From positions 1 through 64,000 of the forward strand of contig JAKJHY010000006.1 of NCBI GenBank assembly GCA_021648845.1: a stretch of DNA of 64,000 nucleotides, in the 5' to 3' direction. The stretch is from Mycobacterium sp. MBM (GTDB lineage: Bacteria; Actinomycetota; Actinomycetes; Mycobacteriales; Mycobacteriaceae). Made by a program: the position numbers and the translations under genes. Shown here piece by piece: positions 35,935 through 45,509 of this stretch. Below the pieces are notes generated by a model that saw only the letters and a program-made list of their open reading frames with translations, was not told the DNA's origin and did no database searches. Within the stretch, counting starts at the first letter, position 1. Every line of letters starts with the position of its first letter.

Positions 35935-38511
35935 ATGGGAGTGGCTCTGAACCCCCAGCACGGCTCCGATCTGCCCAGCCCGGTGGTCCCGCCGAAGCCC
36001 AATCCGTCCGCCCTGCGGCGCGTGCTGCGCCGCGCCCGCGACGGGGTCGCCCTGAACGTGGACGAAGCCGCCATCGCGATGACCGCGCGCGGCGCGGACC
36101 TGGCCGACCTGTGCGCGAGTGCGGCCCGGGTCCGCGACGCCGGTCTGGAGTCCGCGGGTCGCCGCGGCGCCACCGGGCGGCTTCCGGTGAGTTACTCGCG
36201 CAAGGTCTTCATCCCGGTGACCCATCTGTGCCGGGACACGTGCCACTACTGCACGTTCGTGACGGTGCCGGGCAAATTGCGTGCCGAGGGCAAGGGCATG
36301 TTCATGGAGCCCGACGAAATCCTGGATGTGGCTCGCCGGGGCGCGGAGCTGGGCTGCAAGGAAGCGCTTTTCACCCTCGGAGACCGGCCGGAGGCGCGTT
36401 GGCCGGAGGCCAAGCAGTGGCTCGACGAACGCGGATATGACTCGACGCTGGATTATGTGCGCGCGATGGCCATTCGGGTGCTCGAGGAGACCGGTCTGCT
36501 CCCGCACCTCAACCCCGGGGTGATGAGCTGGACCGAGTTGTCGCGGCTGAAACCGGTTGCGCCGTCCATGGGCATGATGCTGGAGACCACGTCGCGACGG
36601 CTTTTCGAGACCAAGGGTCTGGCCCACTACGGCAGCCCGGACAAGGATCCGCAGGTGCGGCTGCGGACGCTCGACGACGCCGGCCGGTTGTCCGTCCCGT
36701 TCACCACCGGGCTGCTGGTCGGCATCGGTGAGACGCTCACCGAACGCGCTGAGACCATGCATGCGATCCGTAAGTCGCACAAGGCTTTCGGTCACGTCCA
36801 GGAAGTCATCGTGCAGAACTTCCGGGCCAAGGATCACACCGCCATGGCCGCGGTCCCCGACGCCGGCATCGACGACTTCCTGGCCACCATCGCGGTGACC
36901 CGCCTGGTATTGGGCCCCAAGATGCGCATCCAGGCTCCGCCGAATCTGGTGTCGCGCCACGAGTGTCTGGCGCTGATCGGTGCCGGTGTGGACGATTGGG
37001 GCGGGGTGTCGCCGTTGACACCGGACCATGTCAACCCCGAACGGCCGTGGCCGAACCTGGACGACCTGGCATCGATCACCGCCGAGGCGGGATACGACCT
37101 CGTGCAGCGCCTGACCGCGCAGCCGCAGTACGTGCAGGCCGGCGCGGCCTGGATCGATCCGCGCGTCCGTGGGCATGTGGACGCGCTGGCCGATCCGGAT
37201 ACCGGGCTGGCACTGCCTGTGAACCCGGTGGGCCGGCCGTGGCAGGAACCCGACGAGGCGTCGGAATCCTTGGGCCGCACCGACCTGCATTCCGCGATCG
37301 ACTCCGAGGGTCGGCTCACCGAGACCCGCAGCGATCTCGACAGCGCTTTCGGTGACTGGGAATCCATCCGGGAGAAGGTCTCGGAGTTGGCTGCCCGCGC
37401 CCCCGAACGGATCGACACCGATGTGCTCGCGGCGTTACGTGCCGCCGAACGCAACCCGGGCGGGTGTAGCGACGACGAGTATCTGGCATTGGCCACCGCC
37501 GATGGTCCAGCTCTCGATGCTGTTGCCGCACTGGCTGATTCGCTGCGTCGCGATGCCGTCGGCGACGACGTGACCTATGTCGTCAACCGCAATATCAATT
37601 TCACGAACATCTGCTACACCGGCTGCAGGTTCTGCGCTTTCGCTCAGCGCAAGGGCGATGCCGACGCCTACTCGCTGTCCACCGACGAGGTTGCCGACCG
37701 GGCCTGGGAGGCGCATGTCGCCGGCGCCACCGAGGTCTGCATGCAGGGCGGAATCGATCCGGAACTCCCGGTCACCGGTTACGCCGACCTGGTCCGTGCG
37801 GTGAAGGCTCGGGTGCCCTCGATGCACGTGCACGCGTTCTCCCCGATGGAGATCGCCAACGGTGTCACCCGCAGCGGATTGTCGGTGCGCGAGTGGCTGA
37901 CGGCGCTCCGTGAGGCCGGCCTCGGGTCGATCCCCGGGACCGCCGCGGAGATCCTCGACGACGAGGTGCGCTGGGTGCTGACCAAGGGCAAGCTGCCCAC
38001 CGCGGAGTGGATCGACGTGATCAGTACCGCTCACGAGGTCGGGCTGCGGTCGAGTTCGACGATGATGTACGGGCACGTGGACACCCCAAAGCACTGGGTC
38101 GGGCATATCAATGTGCTGCGCGCCATCCAGGATCGCACCGGCGGGTTCACCGAGTTCGTCCCGCTGCCGTTCGTGCATCAGTCCAGCCCGCTGTACCTGG
38201 CCGGCGGGGCACGCCCGGGCCCGACCCATCGGGACAACCGTGCGGTACATGCGCTTGCGCGGATCATGCTGCACGGCAGGATTTCTCATATCCAGACCAG
38301 CTGGGTGAAGCTGGGTGTCGAACGCACCAGGGTGATGCTCAACGGGGGCGCCAACGATCTGGGTGGCACGCTGATGGAGGAGACCATCTCACGGATGGCG
38401 GGCTCGGAGAACGGGTCCGCGAAGTCGGTTCAGGAACTGGCGGAGATCGCCGAGGGTATCGGCCGCCCGGCGCGGCAACGCACCACCACGTACACCCCGC
38501 TCGCCGCCTGA
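35935..38511 (+). CDS. fbiC: FbiC, FO synthase for coenzyme F420
   Basis: An 858-residue bifunctional radical-SAM enzyme (CofG plus CofH fused) that joins 5-amino-6-ribitylaminouracil with tyrosine to make 7,8-didemethyl-8-hydroxy-5-deazariboflavin. The CofG half has the [4Fe-4S] motif CRDTCHYC (C99, C103, C106) and the CofH half CYTGCRFC (C560, C564, C567). Sequence follows the M. tuberculosis enzyme closely from [25 protein letters not shown] onward. The start is the ATG at 35935 or the GTG at 35941; no strong ribosome site distinguishes them. F420 made here serves enzymes such as that at 10651-11094. Confidence 0.95.
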   Translation: MGVALNPQHGSDLPSPVVPPKPNPSALRRVLRRARDGVALNVDEAAIAMTARGADLADLCASAARVRDAGLESAGRRGATGRLPVSYSRKVFIPVTHLCRDTCHYCTFVTVPGKLRAEGKGMFMEPDEILDVARRGAELGCKEALFTLGDRPEARWPEAKQWLDERGYDSTLDYVRAMAIRVLEETGLLPHLNPGVMSWTELSRLKPVAPSMGMMLETTSRRLFETKGLAHYGSPDKDPQVRLRTLDDAGRLSVPFTTGLLVGIGETLTERAETMHAIRKSHKAFGHVQEVIVQNFRAKDHTAMAAVPDAGIDDFLATIAVTRLVLGPKMRIQAPPNLVSRHECLALIGAGVDDWGGVSPLTPDHVNPERPWPNLDDLASITAEAGYDLVQRLTAQPQYVQAGAAWIDPRVRGHVDALADPDTGLALPVNPVGRPWQEPDEASESLGRTDLHSAIDSEGRLTETRSDLDSAFGDWESIREKVSELAARAPERIDTDVLAALRAAERNPGGCSDDEYLALATADGPALDAVAALADSLRRDAVGDDVTYVVNRNINFTNICYTGCRFCAFAQRKGDADAYSLSTDEVADRAWEAHVAGATEVCMQGGIDPELPVTGYADLVRAVKARVPSMHVHAFSPMEIANGVTRSGLSVREWLTALREAGLGSIPGTAAEILDDEVRWVLTKGKLPTAEWIDVISTAHEVGLRSSSTMMYGHVDTPKHWVGHINVLRAIQDRTGGFTEFVPLPFVHQSSPLYLAGGARPGPTHRDNRAVHALARIMLHGRISHIQTSWVKLGVERTRVMLNGGANDLGGTLMEETISRMAGSENGSAKSVQELAEIAEGIGRPARQRTTTYTPLAA

Positions 38512-38527
38512 GCCTAGGCTTGCCTAA
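38509..38527 (+). promoter_or_regulatory. Candidate IdeR/DtxR iron box
   Basis: The 19 bases starting at the fbiC stop, TGAGCCTAGGCTTGCCTAA, match the DtxR/IdeR consensus TWAGGTWAGSCTWACCTWA at 15 of 19 positions; the reverse strand reads the recognisable TTAGGCAAGCCTAGG. It lies 100 bases before the ATG of the 38627 membrane protein. IdeR with iron would repress from such a site. Binding is inferred from the match alone. Confidence 0.45.
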
Positions 38528-38626
38528 CCGATTTGGCGTGAAATTTGTTGCGCTCATTGGCCTTTCGGTCGCGCCGGCCGGCTGATCGGCGGTATCTTCT
38601 GATGGTCGTCGAGCATCAGGAGCGCC

Positions 38627-39118
38627 ATGACCACGATTTCCGGGATACCCGCCCATGCGCTGCTGGTGCACGGCGTCGTCGTGCTGGCGCCGTTGACGGC
38701 GGTGTTGCTGATTCTCTGTGCCTTCTGGCGGGCCGCCCGCAGCCGCCTGGTGTGGTTGGTGCTGGCCCTGGCTGCCGGCGTCATGGTGCTCACGCCGCTG
38801 GCGACCTCAGCGGGCGAGTGGCTGTACAACCGCGAAAGTGAGCACCGCCCGATCCTGGAACTGCATGAGGAGCGCGGAGAGTGGATGATCTACTTCGCGA
38901 TCGGTTTGTTGCTGGTGGCGATCCTGCAGGCCGTTCAGCACGTGCGGGAGTCGCGCACCGAGCGGCCGGGGCGCGGGTTCGCGGTCGTCACGGCGGTACT
39001 CGCCGTCGTCGTCGGCGTGTCGTCGATGATCGCTGTCGTGCTGATCGGCCACTCGGGCGCGGAGGCGAAATGGGGCATCATCGCCTATGGCATCAGTAAT
39101 CCCATACTGCCGGGATGA
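38627..39118 (+). CDS. DUF2231-like four-helix membrane protein
   Basis: A 163-residue protein with four hydrophobic helices. It opens with IPAHALLVHGVVVLAPLTAVLL, a His-x-x-x-His arrangement like the HP-x-x-VHFP start of DUF2231 proteins, and has ILELHEERGEWMIYFAIGLL before helix three. DUF2231 members are suspected haem- or metal-linked membrane proteins, unproven. Upstream there is a candidate IdeR box. The 3' end overlaps the convergent MBL gene by 26 bases. Confidence 0.7.
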   Translation: MTTISGIPAHALLVHGVVVLAPLTAVLLILCAFWRAARSRLVWLVLALAAGVMVLTPLATSAGEWLYNRESEHRPILELHEERGEWMIYFAIGLLLVAILQAVQHVRESRTERPGRGFAVVTAVLAVVVGVSSMIAVVLIGHSGAEAKWGIIAYGISNPILPG

Positions 39119-40004
39119 ACCGGAACGCGGCACCGACCGCGGCGACATGGCATACCGACGGGAACGGCAGATGGGTTGCGACCAGTTGTTCGCCGCTGGC
39201 CGCCAGATCGGTCAGCAGCTGAATCCGGACCCGCGCCGCCTGCTCGGGATCGTGTTCGAATCCGTTCTGCCATCCGGGGTTGTCGAAGCCGGGCTGGAAC
39301 ACCGCGTCGCCGGCGAAGGTCAAGGCATCGCCGCGGGATTCGATGCGCACGATGCTGTGTCCGGGGGTGTGTCCGCCGGTGCGGCGCAGCAGTACCCCTG
39401 GCGCAACCTCGTAGTCGTTCTCGAAGGTGCGCAACTGGCCCCGGTAGAGGTCCAGGAACTGGGCGGCGGTCCGTCGCAGCACGGGCGGGATCGACACCGG
39501 CATGACGGTGCGGGAGAAGTCCGGCGACTGCCAGAACTCGGCCTCGGCCGTCGCGACGTGCACGCGCAGGTCGGGCCGCAGCTTGTGGCGTAGCCCATCG
39601 ACGAGTAGCCCGCCGATATGGTCCATGTGCAGATGGGTGAGCACCACATCGGTCACCGAGGAGGGCTCGATGCCGGCCGCGGACAGCCGCATGCCCAGTT
39701 GCCCGGCCCGCGGAAAGTCCGGGAATTCGGTGCCCAGGCCGGAGTCGATCAGGATGGTCTTGCCGCCGCTGCGCACGACGGCTACGTTCAACGGCCAGTC
39801 CAGGATCTCCGGTGGCAGGAACATGTCCTTCAGCCATGCCGCGTAGGCGGCGGGTTCGGCGTTGGTAGCCATCGTCGACGCCGTGATGGGCAGCACGCCA
39901 TCGCTGATCACCAGCACGTCGATATCGCCGATTTTCAGGGCGTACCGTGACGGCACCAACTCGTCGAGGCGCTGGTCGCCGTGGGTGAGGTTGTCCACGC
40001 TCAT
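39093..40004 (-). CDS. Metallo-beta-lactamase-fold hydrolase
   Basis: A 303-residue MBL-fold enzyme. The zinc motif HLHMDHIGG (HxHxDH) is complete, with further ligands in GGHTPGHS and FAGDAVFQPG. It resembles the AttM/AhlD-type lactonase-like hydrolases by size and by the short leader before the fold (YALKIGDIDVLVISDGVLP), but the substrate cannot be told. GGAGAA five bases before the ATG at 40004 supports the start. It is divergent to the large LuxR regulator, which may control it. Confidence 0.85.
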   Translation of the reverse strand: MSVDNLTHGDQRLDELVPSRYALKIGDIDVLVISDGVLPITASTMATNAEPAAYAAWLKDMFLPPEILDWPLNVAVVRSGGKTILIDSGLGTEFPDFPRAGQLGMRLSAAGIEPSSVTDVVLTHLHMDHIGGLLVDGLRHKLRPDLRVHVATAEAEFWQSPDFSRTVMPVSIPPVLRRTAAQFLDLYRGQLRTFENDYEVAPGVLLRRTGGHTPGHSIVRIESRGDALTFAGDAVFQPGFDNPGWQNGFEHDPEQAARVRIQLLTDLAASGEQLVATHLPFPSVCHVAAVGAAFRFIPAVWDY

Positions 40005-40086
40005 GATTTCTCCGATGCTCACGAAGGGTGCGGGCTGCACGCTTCTGGCCGGTCAAACGCGCGTTCGCGCCGGCACTCATCCCGGA

Positions 40087-40092
40087 TACCAT
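40087..40092 (+). promoter_or_regulatory. -10 element of the LuxR gene, leaderless
   Basis: TACCAT ends eight bases before the ATG at 40101, with no Shine-Dalgarno between, the layout of a leaderless mycobacterial mRNA. The -35 region is poor, so an activator may be needed. Confidence 0.5.
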
Positions 40093-40100
40093 CGACGGCT

Positions 40101-42863
40101 ATGCCGGGCACGCTGCGTGGACGTGAGCGCGACTGCGCGGTCCTCGACGAGCTGATCGCGCGGGCGCGGACCGGGCACAGTCAGGTTCTGGTACTGCGCG
40201 GCGAGGCCGGGGTCGGAAAAACCGCTCTGCTGGATCACTTGACGGGGCAGGCGTCCGACTTCGCGTCGACGCGGATATCCGGAGTGCAGTCCGATATGGA
40301 ACTTGCGTTCGCCGGTCTGCAGCAGCTGTGCGCACCGCTGCTCGGCCATCTCGGGATACTGCCACCGCCGCAGCGCGCGGCACTCGACGTCGCGTTCGGA
40401 TACGGCACGGGGCCCGCCCCAGACCGGTTCCTGGTCGGTTTGGCCGTGCTCAGTCTGCTGGCCGCGGCGTCCGCCGAGCAGCCGCTGTTGTGCGTCATCG
40501 ATGACGCACAGTGGCTGGATCAGGTGACGGTGCAGACGCTGGCGTTCGTCGCACGGCGGTTGCTGGCCGAGCGGGTGGCCATGGTCTTCGCCGTCCGCGA
40601 CGCGCACCCCGACGTGCTGGCCGGGCTGCCCGGACACACCGTGACCGGTCTGGATGCCCCCGCGGCGCGCGAGTTGCTGGAGTCGGTGATGATCGGCGGT
40701 ATCGACCCGCTGGTTCGAGACCGCATCGTCGCCGAGACCCGCGGTGTCCCATTGGCTCTCGTCGATGTCCCACGCAGCGTATCGGCCACCGAGCTGGCCG
40801 GTGGCTTCTGGATCTCCGGTCGGCGCTCCTCGACCGTTGCGATCGAGGACGGATTCATCGCTCGCATCCGGGCGTTGCCCGATGCGACCCGCAGGTTGCT
40901 CCTGCTGGCCGCGGCCGAGCCGATCGGCGACGGTGCGCTGTTCCTGCGTGCAGCCGCAGAATTGGGTCTGCCGCCCGAGACGCTCGGGCCCGCCGAGGCC
41001 GCCGGCATGATCGAGTTCGGGGCACGGTTGCGCTTCAATCACCCGCTGATGCGTTCGGCGGCCTACCGGGCCGCCGACCTGGGCGAGCAGCGCGCTGTTC
41101 ACCGGGCGCTGGCCGAGGCGACGGATGTCCGGCTCGATCCCGACCGCCGGGCCTGGCACGCCGCCAATGCTGCGGACGGGCCCGACGACGCGGTGGCTGC
41201 CGAACTGGAGGCCTCGGCGCAACGGGCCCAACGGCGGGGTGGAATGGCGGCGGCAGCGGCCTTTCTCGAACGTGCGGCCGTGCTCACCCGCGATCCGCGG
41301 CTGCGCGGTTCGCGTGCCATCTCGGCGGCACAGGCCAAACGTGAGGCAGCAGACCCGGATTCGGCCTACACCCTGTTGGCGATGGCAGACTCTGCGCCAC
41401 TGGATGCGCTGCAGAAGGCCCAGGTGGTGCGAATGCGCGCCCAGATGAGTTTTGCGCGCAGCCGATCCGGGGCGACGGGCGCCCCAACGGTCGGCGAGGC
41501 GGCCGCCGAACTGATGGCGGCAGCCCGCGGTTTGGACGGCCTCGATGACGACTTGGCGAGGGAGACCTATCTGGAGGCACTCGCGGCGGCCATGTATGCC
41601 GGGCGTCTCGGTGCCCCGACCCTACTGGCTGACGTGGCCGCCTCGGGCGCCGATGCCGTCCGCCGGGCCGGTGGTCCGGTGCGGCCCCTCGACCTCTTAC
41701 TCGCCGGCATGGCTGCACGCGTGATCGACGGTCCAGCCGCCGGATCGGCGGATCTGCTTGCTGCACTGAATCTTTGGAACGACCATGCGCAGGAGAACCC
41801 CGCTCGGTGGCTGTACTGGCCGTTCCCCGTGGTCCAGGAGTCCGCCGCCCACGAGATGTGGGATGGCCGGGTGCTGGAACGGATCGCCGCCGACACCGTG
41901 CGTCGCGCCCGCGACGCCGGAGCGGTGGCCGCCCTGCCGCCGGCACTCGGCTACCGCGCGGGCGTTCACTTCTTCCGAGGTGAATTCGATGCTGCGGCAG
42001 GCATTTTGCAGGAGTCCGCGGAAATCGCCGCGGCGATGGGGCAGGCGCCGGTGCCCTACCACGCCCTCAATCTGGCGGCCTGGGGCGGTGTGCCCGCCAA
42101 CGCCGTCGAGCTCATCGAGTCCGCTGCCGCCACGGGCGCGGCCCGCGGCGAAGGCCGGCTGGTCGGATTGGCGGCGTTCTGCAGCGCCGTGCTCAACAAC
42201 GGCCTCGGTCGCTACGAGGAGGCGTTGGCCGCCGCCCGGCGCTGCTGCGAGTACGAGGATCTCGGGTTTCACAGCTGGTGCTTGTACGAGCTGATCGAAG
42301 CGGCCGTGCACGTCGGTGATCGGGACAGTGCCGAGGCGGTGCTCCCGCGGTTCACCGAACGCGCCGCCGCCACCGGTACGCCATGGGGCTTGGGCGCGGC
42401 GGCGGCGGCGCACGCATTGCTCGCCGACAACGATGGTGCCGAGGAGAAGTTCCTCGAAGCGATCGAGCGGTTGCAGCAGGCCGATATTGCCCTGCACCTG
42501 TCGCGGGCACGGTTGTCCTACGGCGAATGGCTGCGTCGGCTCAACCGCCGCAACGACGCACGGCATCAGCTCACCCTCGCCCACGACACGTTCAGCACGA
42601 TGGGGGCACAGGCCTTCGCCGAACGGGCCCGGCGTGAGCTGGTGGCCACCGGGGAGAAGACGCGCAGAAAGTCGGCCGGCTCCAGGGGTGGGCTCACCGC
42701 GCAGGAGGCGCAGATCGCCGGGTTGGCCGCCGCCGGCCTGACCAACCCCGAGATCGGCGCCCAGCTGTTCATCAGCACGCACACTGTCGAGTGGCATCTG
42801 CGCAAGGTGTTCGTCAAGCTCGGCATCACATCGCGCCGCCAGCTGCGCACCGTCACGTGGTGA
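40101..42863 (+). CDS. LuxR-family regulator of the large ATP-binding (LAL) type
   Basis: A 920-residue regulator. An N-terminal AAA/STAND ATPase has Walker A GEAGVGKT (residues 34-41) and Walker B LLCVIDDAQWLDQ (about 129-141). A long TPR-like helical middle (about 350-850) follows, and a LuxR HTH closes the protein: GLTAQEAQIAGLAAAGLTNPEIGAQLFISTHTVEWHLRKVFVKLG. Such proteins bind a small ligand or protein, then activate target promoters. Candidate targets are the divergent MBL hydrolase and the downstream NmrA/sigma/SDR cluster, which lies 107 bases away on the same strand. Confidence 0.9.
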   Translation: MPGTLRGRERDCAVLDELIARARTGHSQVLVLRGEAGVGKTALLDHLTGQASDFASTRISGVQSDMELAFAGLQQLCAPLLGHLGILPPPQRAALDVAFGYGTGPAPDRFLVGLAVLSLLAAASAEQPLLCVIDDAQWLDQVTVQTLAFVARRLLAERVAMVFAVRDAHPDVLAGLPGHTVTGLDAPAARELLESVMIGGIDPLVRDRIVAETRGVPLALVDVPRSVSATELAGGFWISGRRSSTVAIEDGFIARIRALPDATRRLLLLAAAEPIGDGALFLRAAAELGLPPETLGPAEAAGMIEFGARLRFNHPLMRSAAYRAADLGEQRAVHRALAEATDVRLDPDRRAWHAANAADGPDDAVAAELEASAQRAQRRGGMAAAAAFLERAAVLTRDPRLRGSRAISAAQAKREAADPDSAYTLLAMADSAPLDALQKAQVVRMRAQMSFARSRSGATGAPTVGEAAAELMAAARGLDGLDDDLARETYLEALAAAMYAGRLGAPTLLADVAASGADAVRRAGGPVRPLDLLLAGMAARVIDGPAAGSADLLAALNLWNDHAQENPARWLYWPFPVVQESAAHEMWDGRVLERIAADTVRRARDAGAVAALPPALGYRAGVHFFRGEFDAAAGILQESAEIAAAMGQAPVPYHALNLAAWGGVPANAVELIESAAATGAARGEGRLVGLAAFCSAVLNNGLGRYEEALAAARRCCEYEDLGFHSWCLYELIEAAVHVGDRDSAEAVLPRFTERAAATGTPWGLGAAAAAHALLADNDGAEEKFLEAIERLQQADIALHLSRARLSYGEWLRRLNRRNDARHQLTLAHDTFSTMGAQAFAERARRELVATGEKTRRKSAGSRGGLTAQEAQIAGLAAAGLTNPEIGAQLFISTHTVEWHLRKVFVKLGITSRRQLRTVTW

Positions 42864-42970
42864 TCACCGCACCGACCACGAAACAGACCACGGACTTTCA
42901 AGGGCTCGCTACCCGACCGCCGCAGGCCAGGCTGGTTGTCGAATGACACAACCCATACCTGGAGGAAATC

Positions 42971-43726
42971 ATGAAAGTCGTCGTCATCGGTGGCACCGGA
43001 CTCATCGGCTCGAAGGTGGTGTCCATGGTCAATCGGCGCGGGCACGATGCCATACCCGCATCCCCGTCATCGGGAGTGGACATCCTGACCGGCGAGGGGC
43101 TGGCCGAGGCACTGACCGGTGCGGACGTCATGGTCGATGTGTCCAACTCGCCCTCCTTCGAGGATGGGCCGGCACTGGACTTCTTCACCCGGGCCGCCGA
43201 CAACCTGCTGGCGGCGGCCCGTGCGGCCGGGGTGTCGCACTACGTCGCGTTGTCTGTGGTGGGCACCGACCGGCTGCAGGACAGCGGCTACTTTCGGGCC
43301 AAGCTGGCCCAGGAACGGCTGATCCGGGACGGCGGGATCCCGTTCACCATCGTGCGGGCCACCCAGTTCTTCGAGTTCGTCGGTCGGATCGCGGAGTCCG
43401 CCGCCGAGGGTGAGGTGCTCCGCATCACCTCGGCACCATGCCAGCCGGTGGCCGCCGAGGATGTCGCGACCGCAGTTGCCCAAGCGGCGCTGGCGGCGCC
43501 CGCGCGCGATATCGTCGAGGTCGCCGGCCCGGAGCGCATCGGCCTCGACGAACTGGTTACCCTGCAGCTGCGGGCGACCGGCGACGACCGCGAGGTGGTC
43601 ACCGACCGGACGGCGCCCTACTTCGGGGTGCTGCTCGATGACCAGACGCTGGTGGCCGGCGACACGGCGACGGTCGGTGGCATGCGGTTCGCCGATTGGT
43701 TGGCCGACTCCGTTGTCGCGCACTAG
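42971..43726 (+). CDS. NmrA-like atypical SDR, NAD(P)-binding protein
   Basis: A 251-residue protein with the NAD(P) motif IGGTGLIGS (about residues 6-14) and ALSVVGTDRLQDSGYFRAKLAQE, which has the Y-x-x-x-K position of SDRs; FTIVRATQFFEFV is typical of NmrA-type proteins. It may act as a redox sensor or as an enzyme on an unknown substrate. GGAGG five bases before the ATG is a strong ribosome site. It begins a compact plus-strand cluster with an ECF sigma factor, an SDR, a cupin and YceI. Confidence 0.85.
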   Translation: MKVVVIGGTGLIGSKVVSMVNRRGHDAIPASPSSGVDILTGEGLAEALTGADVMVDVSNSPSFEDGPALDFFTRAADNLLAAARAAGVSHYVALSVVGTDRLQDSGYFRAKLAQERLIRDGGIPFTIVRATQFFEFVGRIAESAAEGEVLRITSAPCQPVAAEDVATAVAQAALAAPARDIVEVAGPERIGLDELVTLQLRATGDDREVVTDRTAPYFGVLLDDQTLVAGDTATVGGMRFADWLADSVVAH

Positions 43727-43742
43727 TGCAGGGTGTGCGGAT

Positions 43743-44297
43743 ATGACACTGACGCCCGTTCCCGACGCCCACCTGGCCGCGCGGTTCGCGGTCGAGACCC
43801 GGCCCCTGCTTGAGATGCTGCACCGCGGCGCCCGCAGGCTGACCCGGACCGAGGCCGACGCCGAAGACCTGTTGCAGGACACGTTGTTACACGCCTACGC
43901 GGGGTATCCGAAGTTCCAGCACGGCACGAATCTCAAGGCGTGGCTTTTCAAGATCATGTACCACAGGTGGGTCAGCAACCACCGCAGCCAACAGCGTCGG
44001 CCGGTGGAGACCCCGGTCGACGAGATGACCGACCGGATGTTGGCGCGCGCGGGCGCACACGTGTCCGCCGAGTCCGAGGTGCTGAGCATGCTGAGCGATT
44101 CCGGGCTGACCGATGCGCTGGCACAGCTGCCCGACGGATTCACCGACGTGCTGTTCCACACGTTCGTCGAGGGCTACACCTATGCGGAAACCGCTGCCAT
44201 CATGGACATTCCGGTGGGAACCGTGATGTCGCGGGCGTCGCGTGCGCGACAACGACTGCGCGACGTTCTGGCGCCCGCCGCGGGGTGGGTGGCGTGA
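43743..44297 (+). CDS. ECF-type RNA polymerase sigma factor
   Basis: A 184-residue extracytoplasmic-function sigma factor. Region 2 is seen as TEADAEDLLQDTLLHAYAGYPKFQHGTNLKAWLFKIMYHRWVSN, and region 4 as LPDGFTDVLFHTFVEGYTYAETAAIMDIPVGTVMSRASRARQRLRDVL. No anti-sigma factor is encoded next to it; instead it stands between an NmrA-type protein and an SDR, overlapping the SDR start by one base (TGATG). The neighbours are the likely autoregulated targets. The ATG at 43743 is 14 bases after the NmrA stop. Confidence 0.88.
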   Translation: MTLTPVPDAHLAARFAVETRPLLEMLHRGARRLTRTEADAEDLLQDTLLHAYAGYPKFQHGTNLKAWLFKIMYHRWVSNHRSQQRRPVETPVDEMTDRMLARAGAHVSAESEVLSMLSDSGLTDALAQLPDGFTDVLFHTFVEGYTYAETAAIMDIPVGTVMSRASRARQRLRDVLAPAAGWVA

Positions 44298-45013
44298 TGG
44301 AACTGGTAGGACAGCGCGCACTGGTCACCGGAGGTACCGCGGGTATCGGGCTGGCATCGGCCCGGTTGCTCGTCGATGCGGGTGCGTCGGTGGTGATCAC
44401 CGGCCGCGAGCGGGACCGCGGTGCGGCGGCGGCGGATCTGCTGGGTGCCCGGTTCGTGCAGGCCGACCTCGGCGACCGCGGCGCCGTGGAAGATCTTGTG
44501 CACCAGGCAGGTGCGGTCGACATCCTGGTCAACAACGCCGCCCGCTTCCCGTCCGCGTTGACCCTCGAGCAGGACGTGGCGTCCTTCGAACAGACCTTTG
44601 CCACCAATGTCCGCGGGCTGTACTTTCTCACCGCCGGGGTGGTGCGCTCGATGGCGGCACGTGGGCGCGGCAGCATCGTCAATGTCACCACCATGGTCGC
44701 CGCTAAGGGCGTCGCAGGGGCGTCGGCCTACAGCGCGTCCAAGGCGGCCGTGGAATCCCTGACCCGAACCTGGGCGGTGGAATTCGGCGCAGCCGGGATC
44801 CGGGTGAACAGTGTGGCTCCGGGTCCGACCAGAACCGAAGGCGTGCAGGCGGAGTGGGGTGAATCCAACGAGGAGTTGGGCCGCTCGATGCCGCTGGGCC
44901 GAACTGCCGATCCCACTGAGATCGCCCAGGCGGTGTTGTTCCTGGCCTCGCCGCGTTCGAGTTTCATCACCGGTTCGACGCTGCACGCCGATGGCGGCGG
45001 CAGCGCGCTCTAG
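44297..45013 (+). CDS. Short-chain dehydrogenase/reductase
   Basis: A 238-residue classical SDR: cofactor motif TGGTAGIG (TGxxxGIG), NNAA in DILVNNAARFP, catalytic Ser region IVNVTTMVA and YSASK (Y-x-x-x-K), and the C-terminal ITGSTLHADGG. The Ser of the catalytic tetrad appears replaced by Thr-Thr in VNVTTMVAAKG, so activity should be viewed with care. Substrate unknown. It is translationally coupled to the ECF sigma gene. Confidence 0.85.
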   Translation: MELVGQRALVTGGTAGIGLASARLLVDAGASVVITGRERDRGAAAADLLGARFVQADLGDRGAVEDLVHQAGAVDILVNNAARFPSALTLEQDVASFEQTFATNVRGLYFLTAGVVRSMAARGRGSIVNVTTMVAAKGVAGASAYSASKAAVESLTRTWAVEFGAAGIRVNSVAPGPTRTEGVQAEWGESNEELGRSMPLGRTADPTEIAQAVLFLASPRSSFITGSTLHADGGGSAL

Positions 45014-45030
45014 GCGCCTGAGGAGTGGAT

Positions 45031-45438
45031 GTGAGCGTGCCGTATGACCCGCGTTGGGAAGACGCGTTGACCGTGGTGGGCGAGGTGTCGCCACCGGCGA
45101 TCGCGGAAGGGGCGCATGCGATGACGGTCGTCATCTGCTACCCGCCCGGTAGTGCCGGAGCGCCACCGCACAAACACCCCGGCGGGCCCGCGTTCGGCTA
45201 TGTGCTCGACGGTGAGGTGCTCTTCGAGTTGGAGGGCTCCCCGCCGCGCGTGGTGTGCGCCGGGGAGACGTTCTGGGAGCCCGGTGGCGATGTCATCCAC
45301 TACCGCGATGCCAACAATCGCGCCGATATCCCGTGCAGATTTCTGGTCACCATGTTCTGTGTCCCGGGGACGCCGATGCTGACGCTGGTCGACACCGAGG
45401 AACTGGCCGCGCGAGCGCATCGCCGGGTGCGGGAATGA
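45031..45438 (+). CDS. Cupin-domain protein
   Basis: A 135-residue single-domain beta-barrel protein. Cupin motif 1 is PPHKHPGGPAFGYVLDGEVLFELEG with metal-ligand His and a Glu, and motif 2 is EPGGDVIHYRDANN. Small cupins in such clusters are often isomerases, dioxygenases or detoxifying enzymes. AGGAG five bases before the GTG at 45031 decides the start over the GTG at 45025. The C-terminus is basic (AARAHRRVRE). Confidence 0.82.
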   Translation: MSVPYDPRWEDALTVVGEVSPPAIAEGAHAMTVVICYPPGSAGAPPHKHPGGPAFGYVLDGEVLFELEGSPPRVVCAGETFWEPGGDVIHYRDANNRADIPCRFLVTMFCVPGTPMLTLVDTEELAARAHRRVRE

Positions 45439-45509
45439 AATCGGACCACGGTCCGTTTTGTCTGGGCGAGGGTGCCGGGAAGGCCGGCCCCGCATAACGA
45501 GGAGGCATC

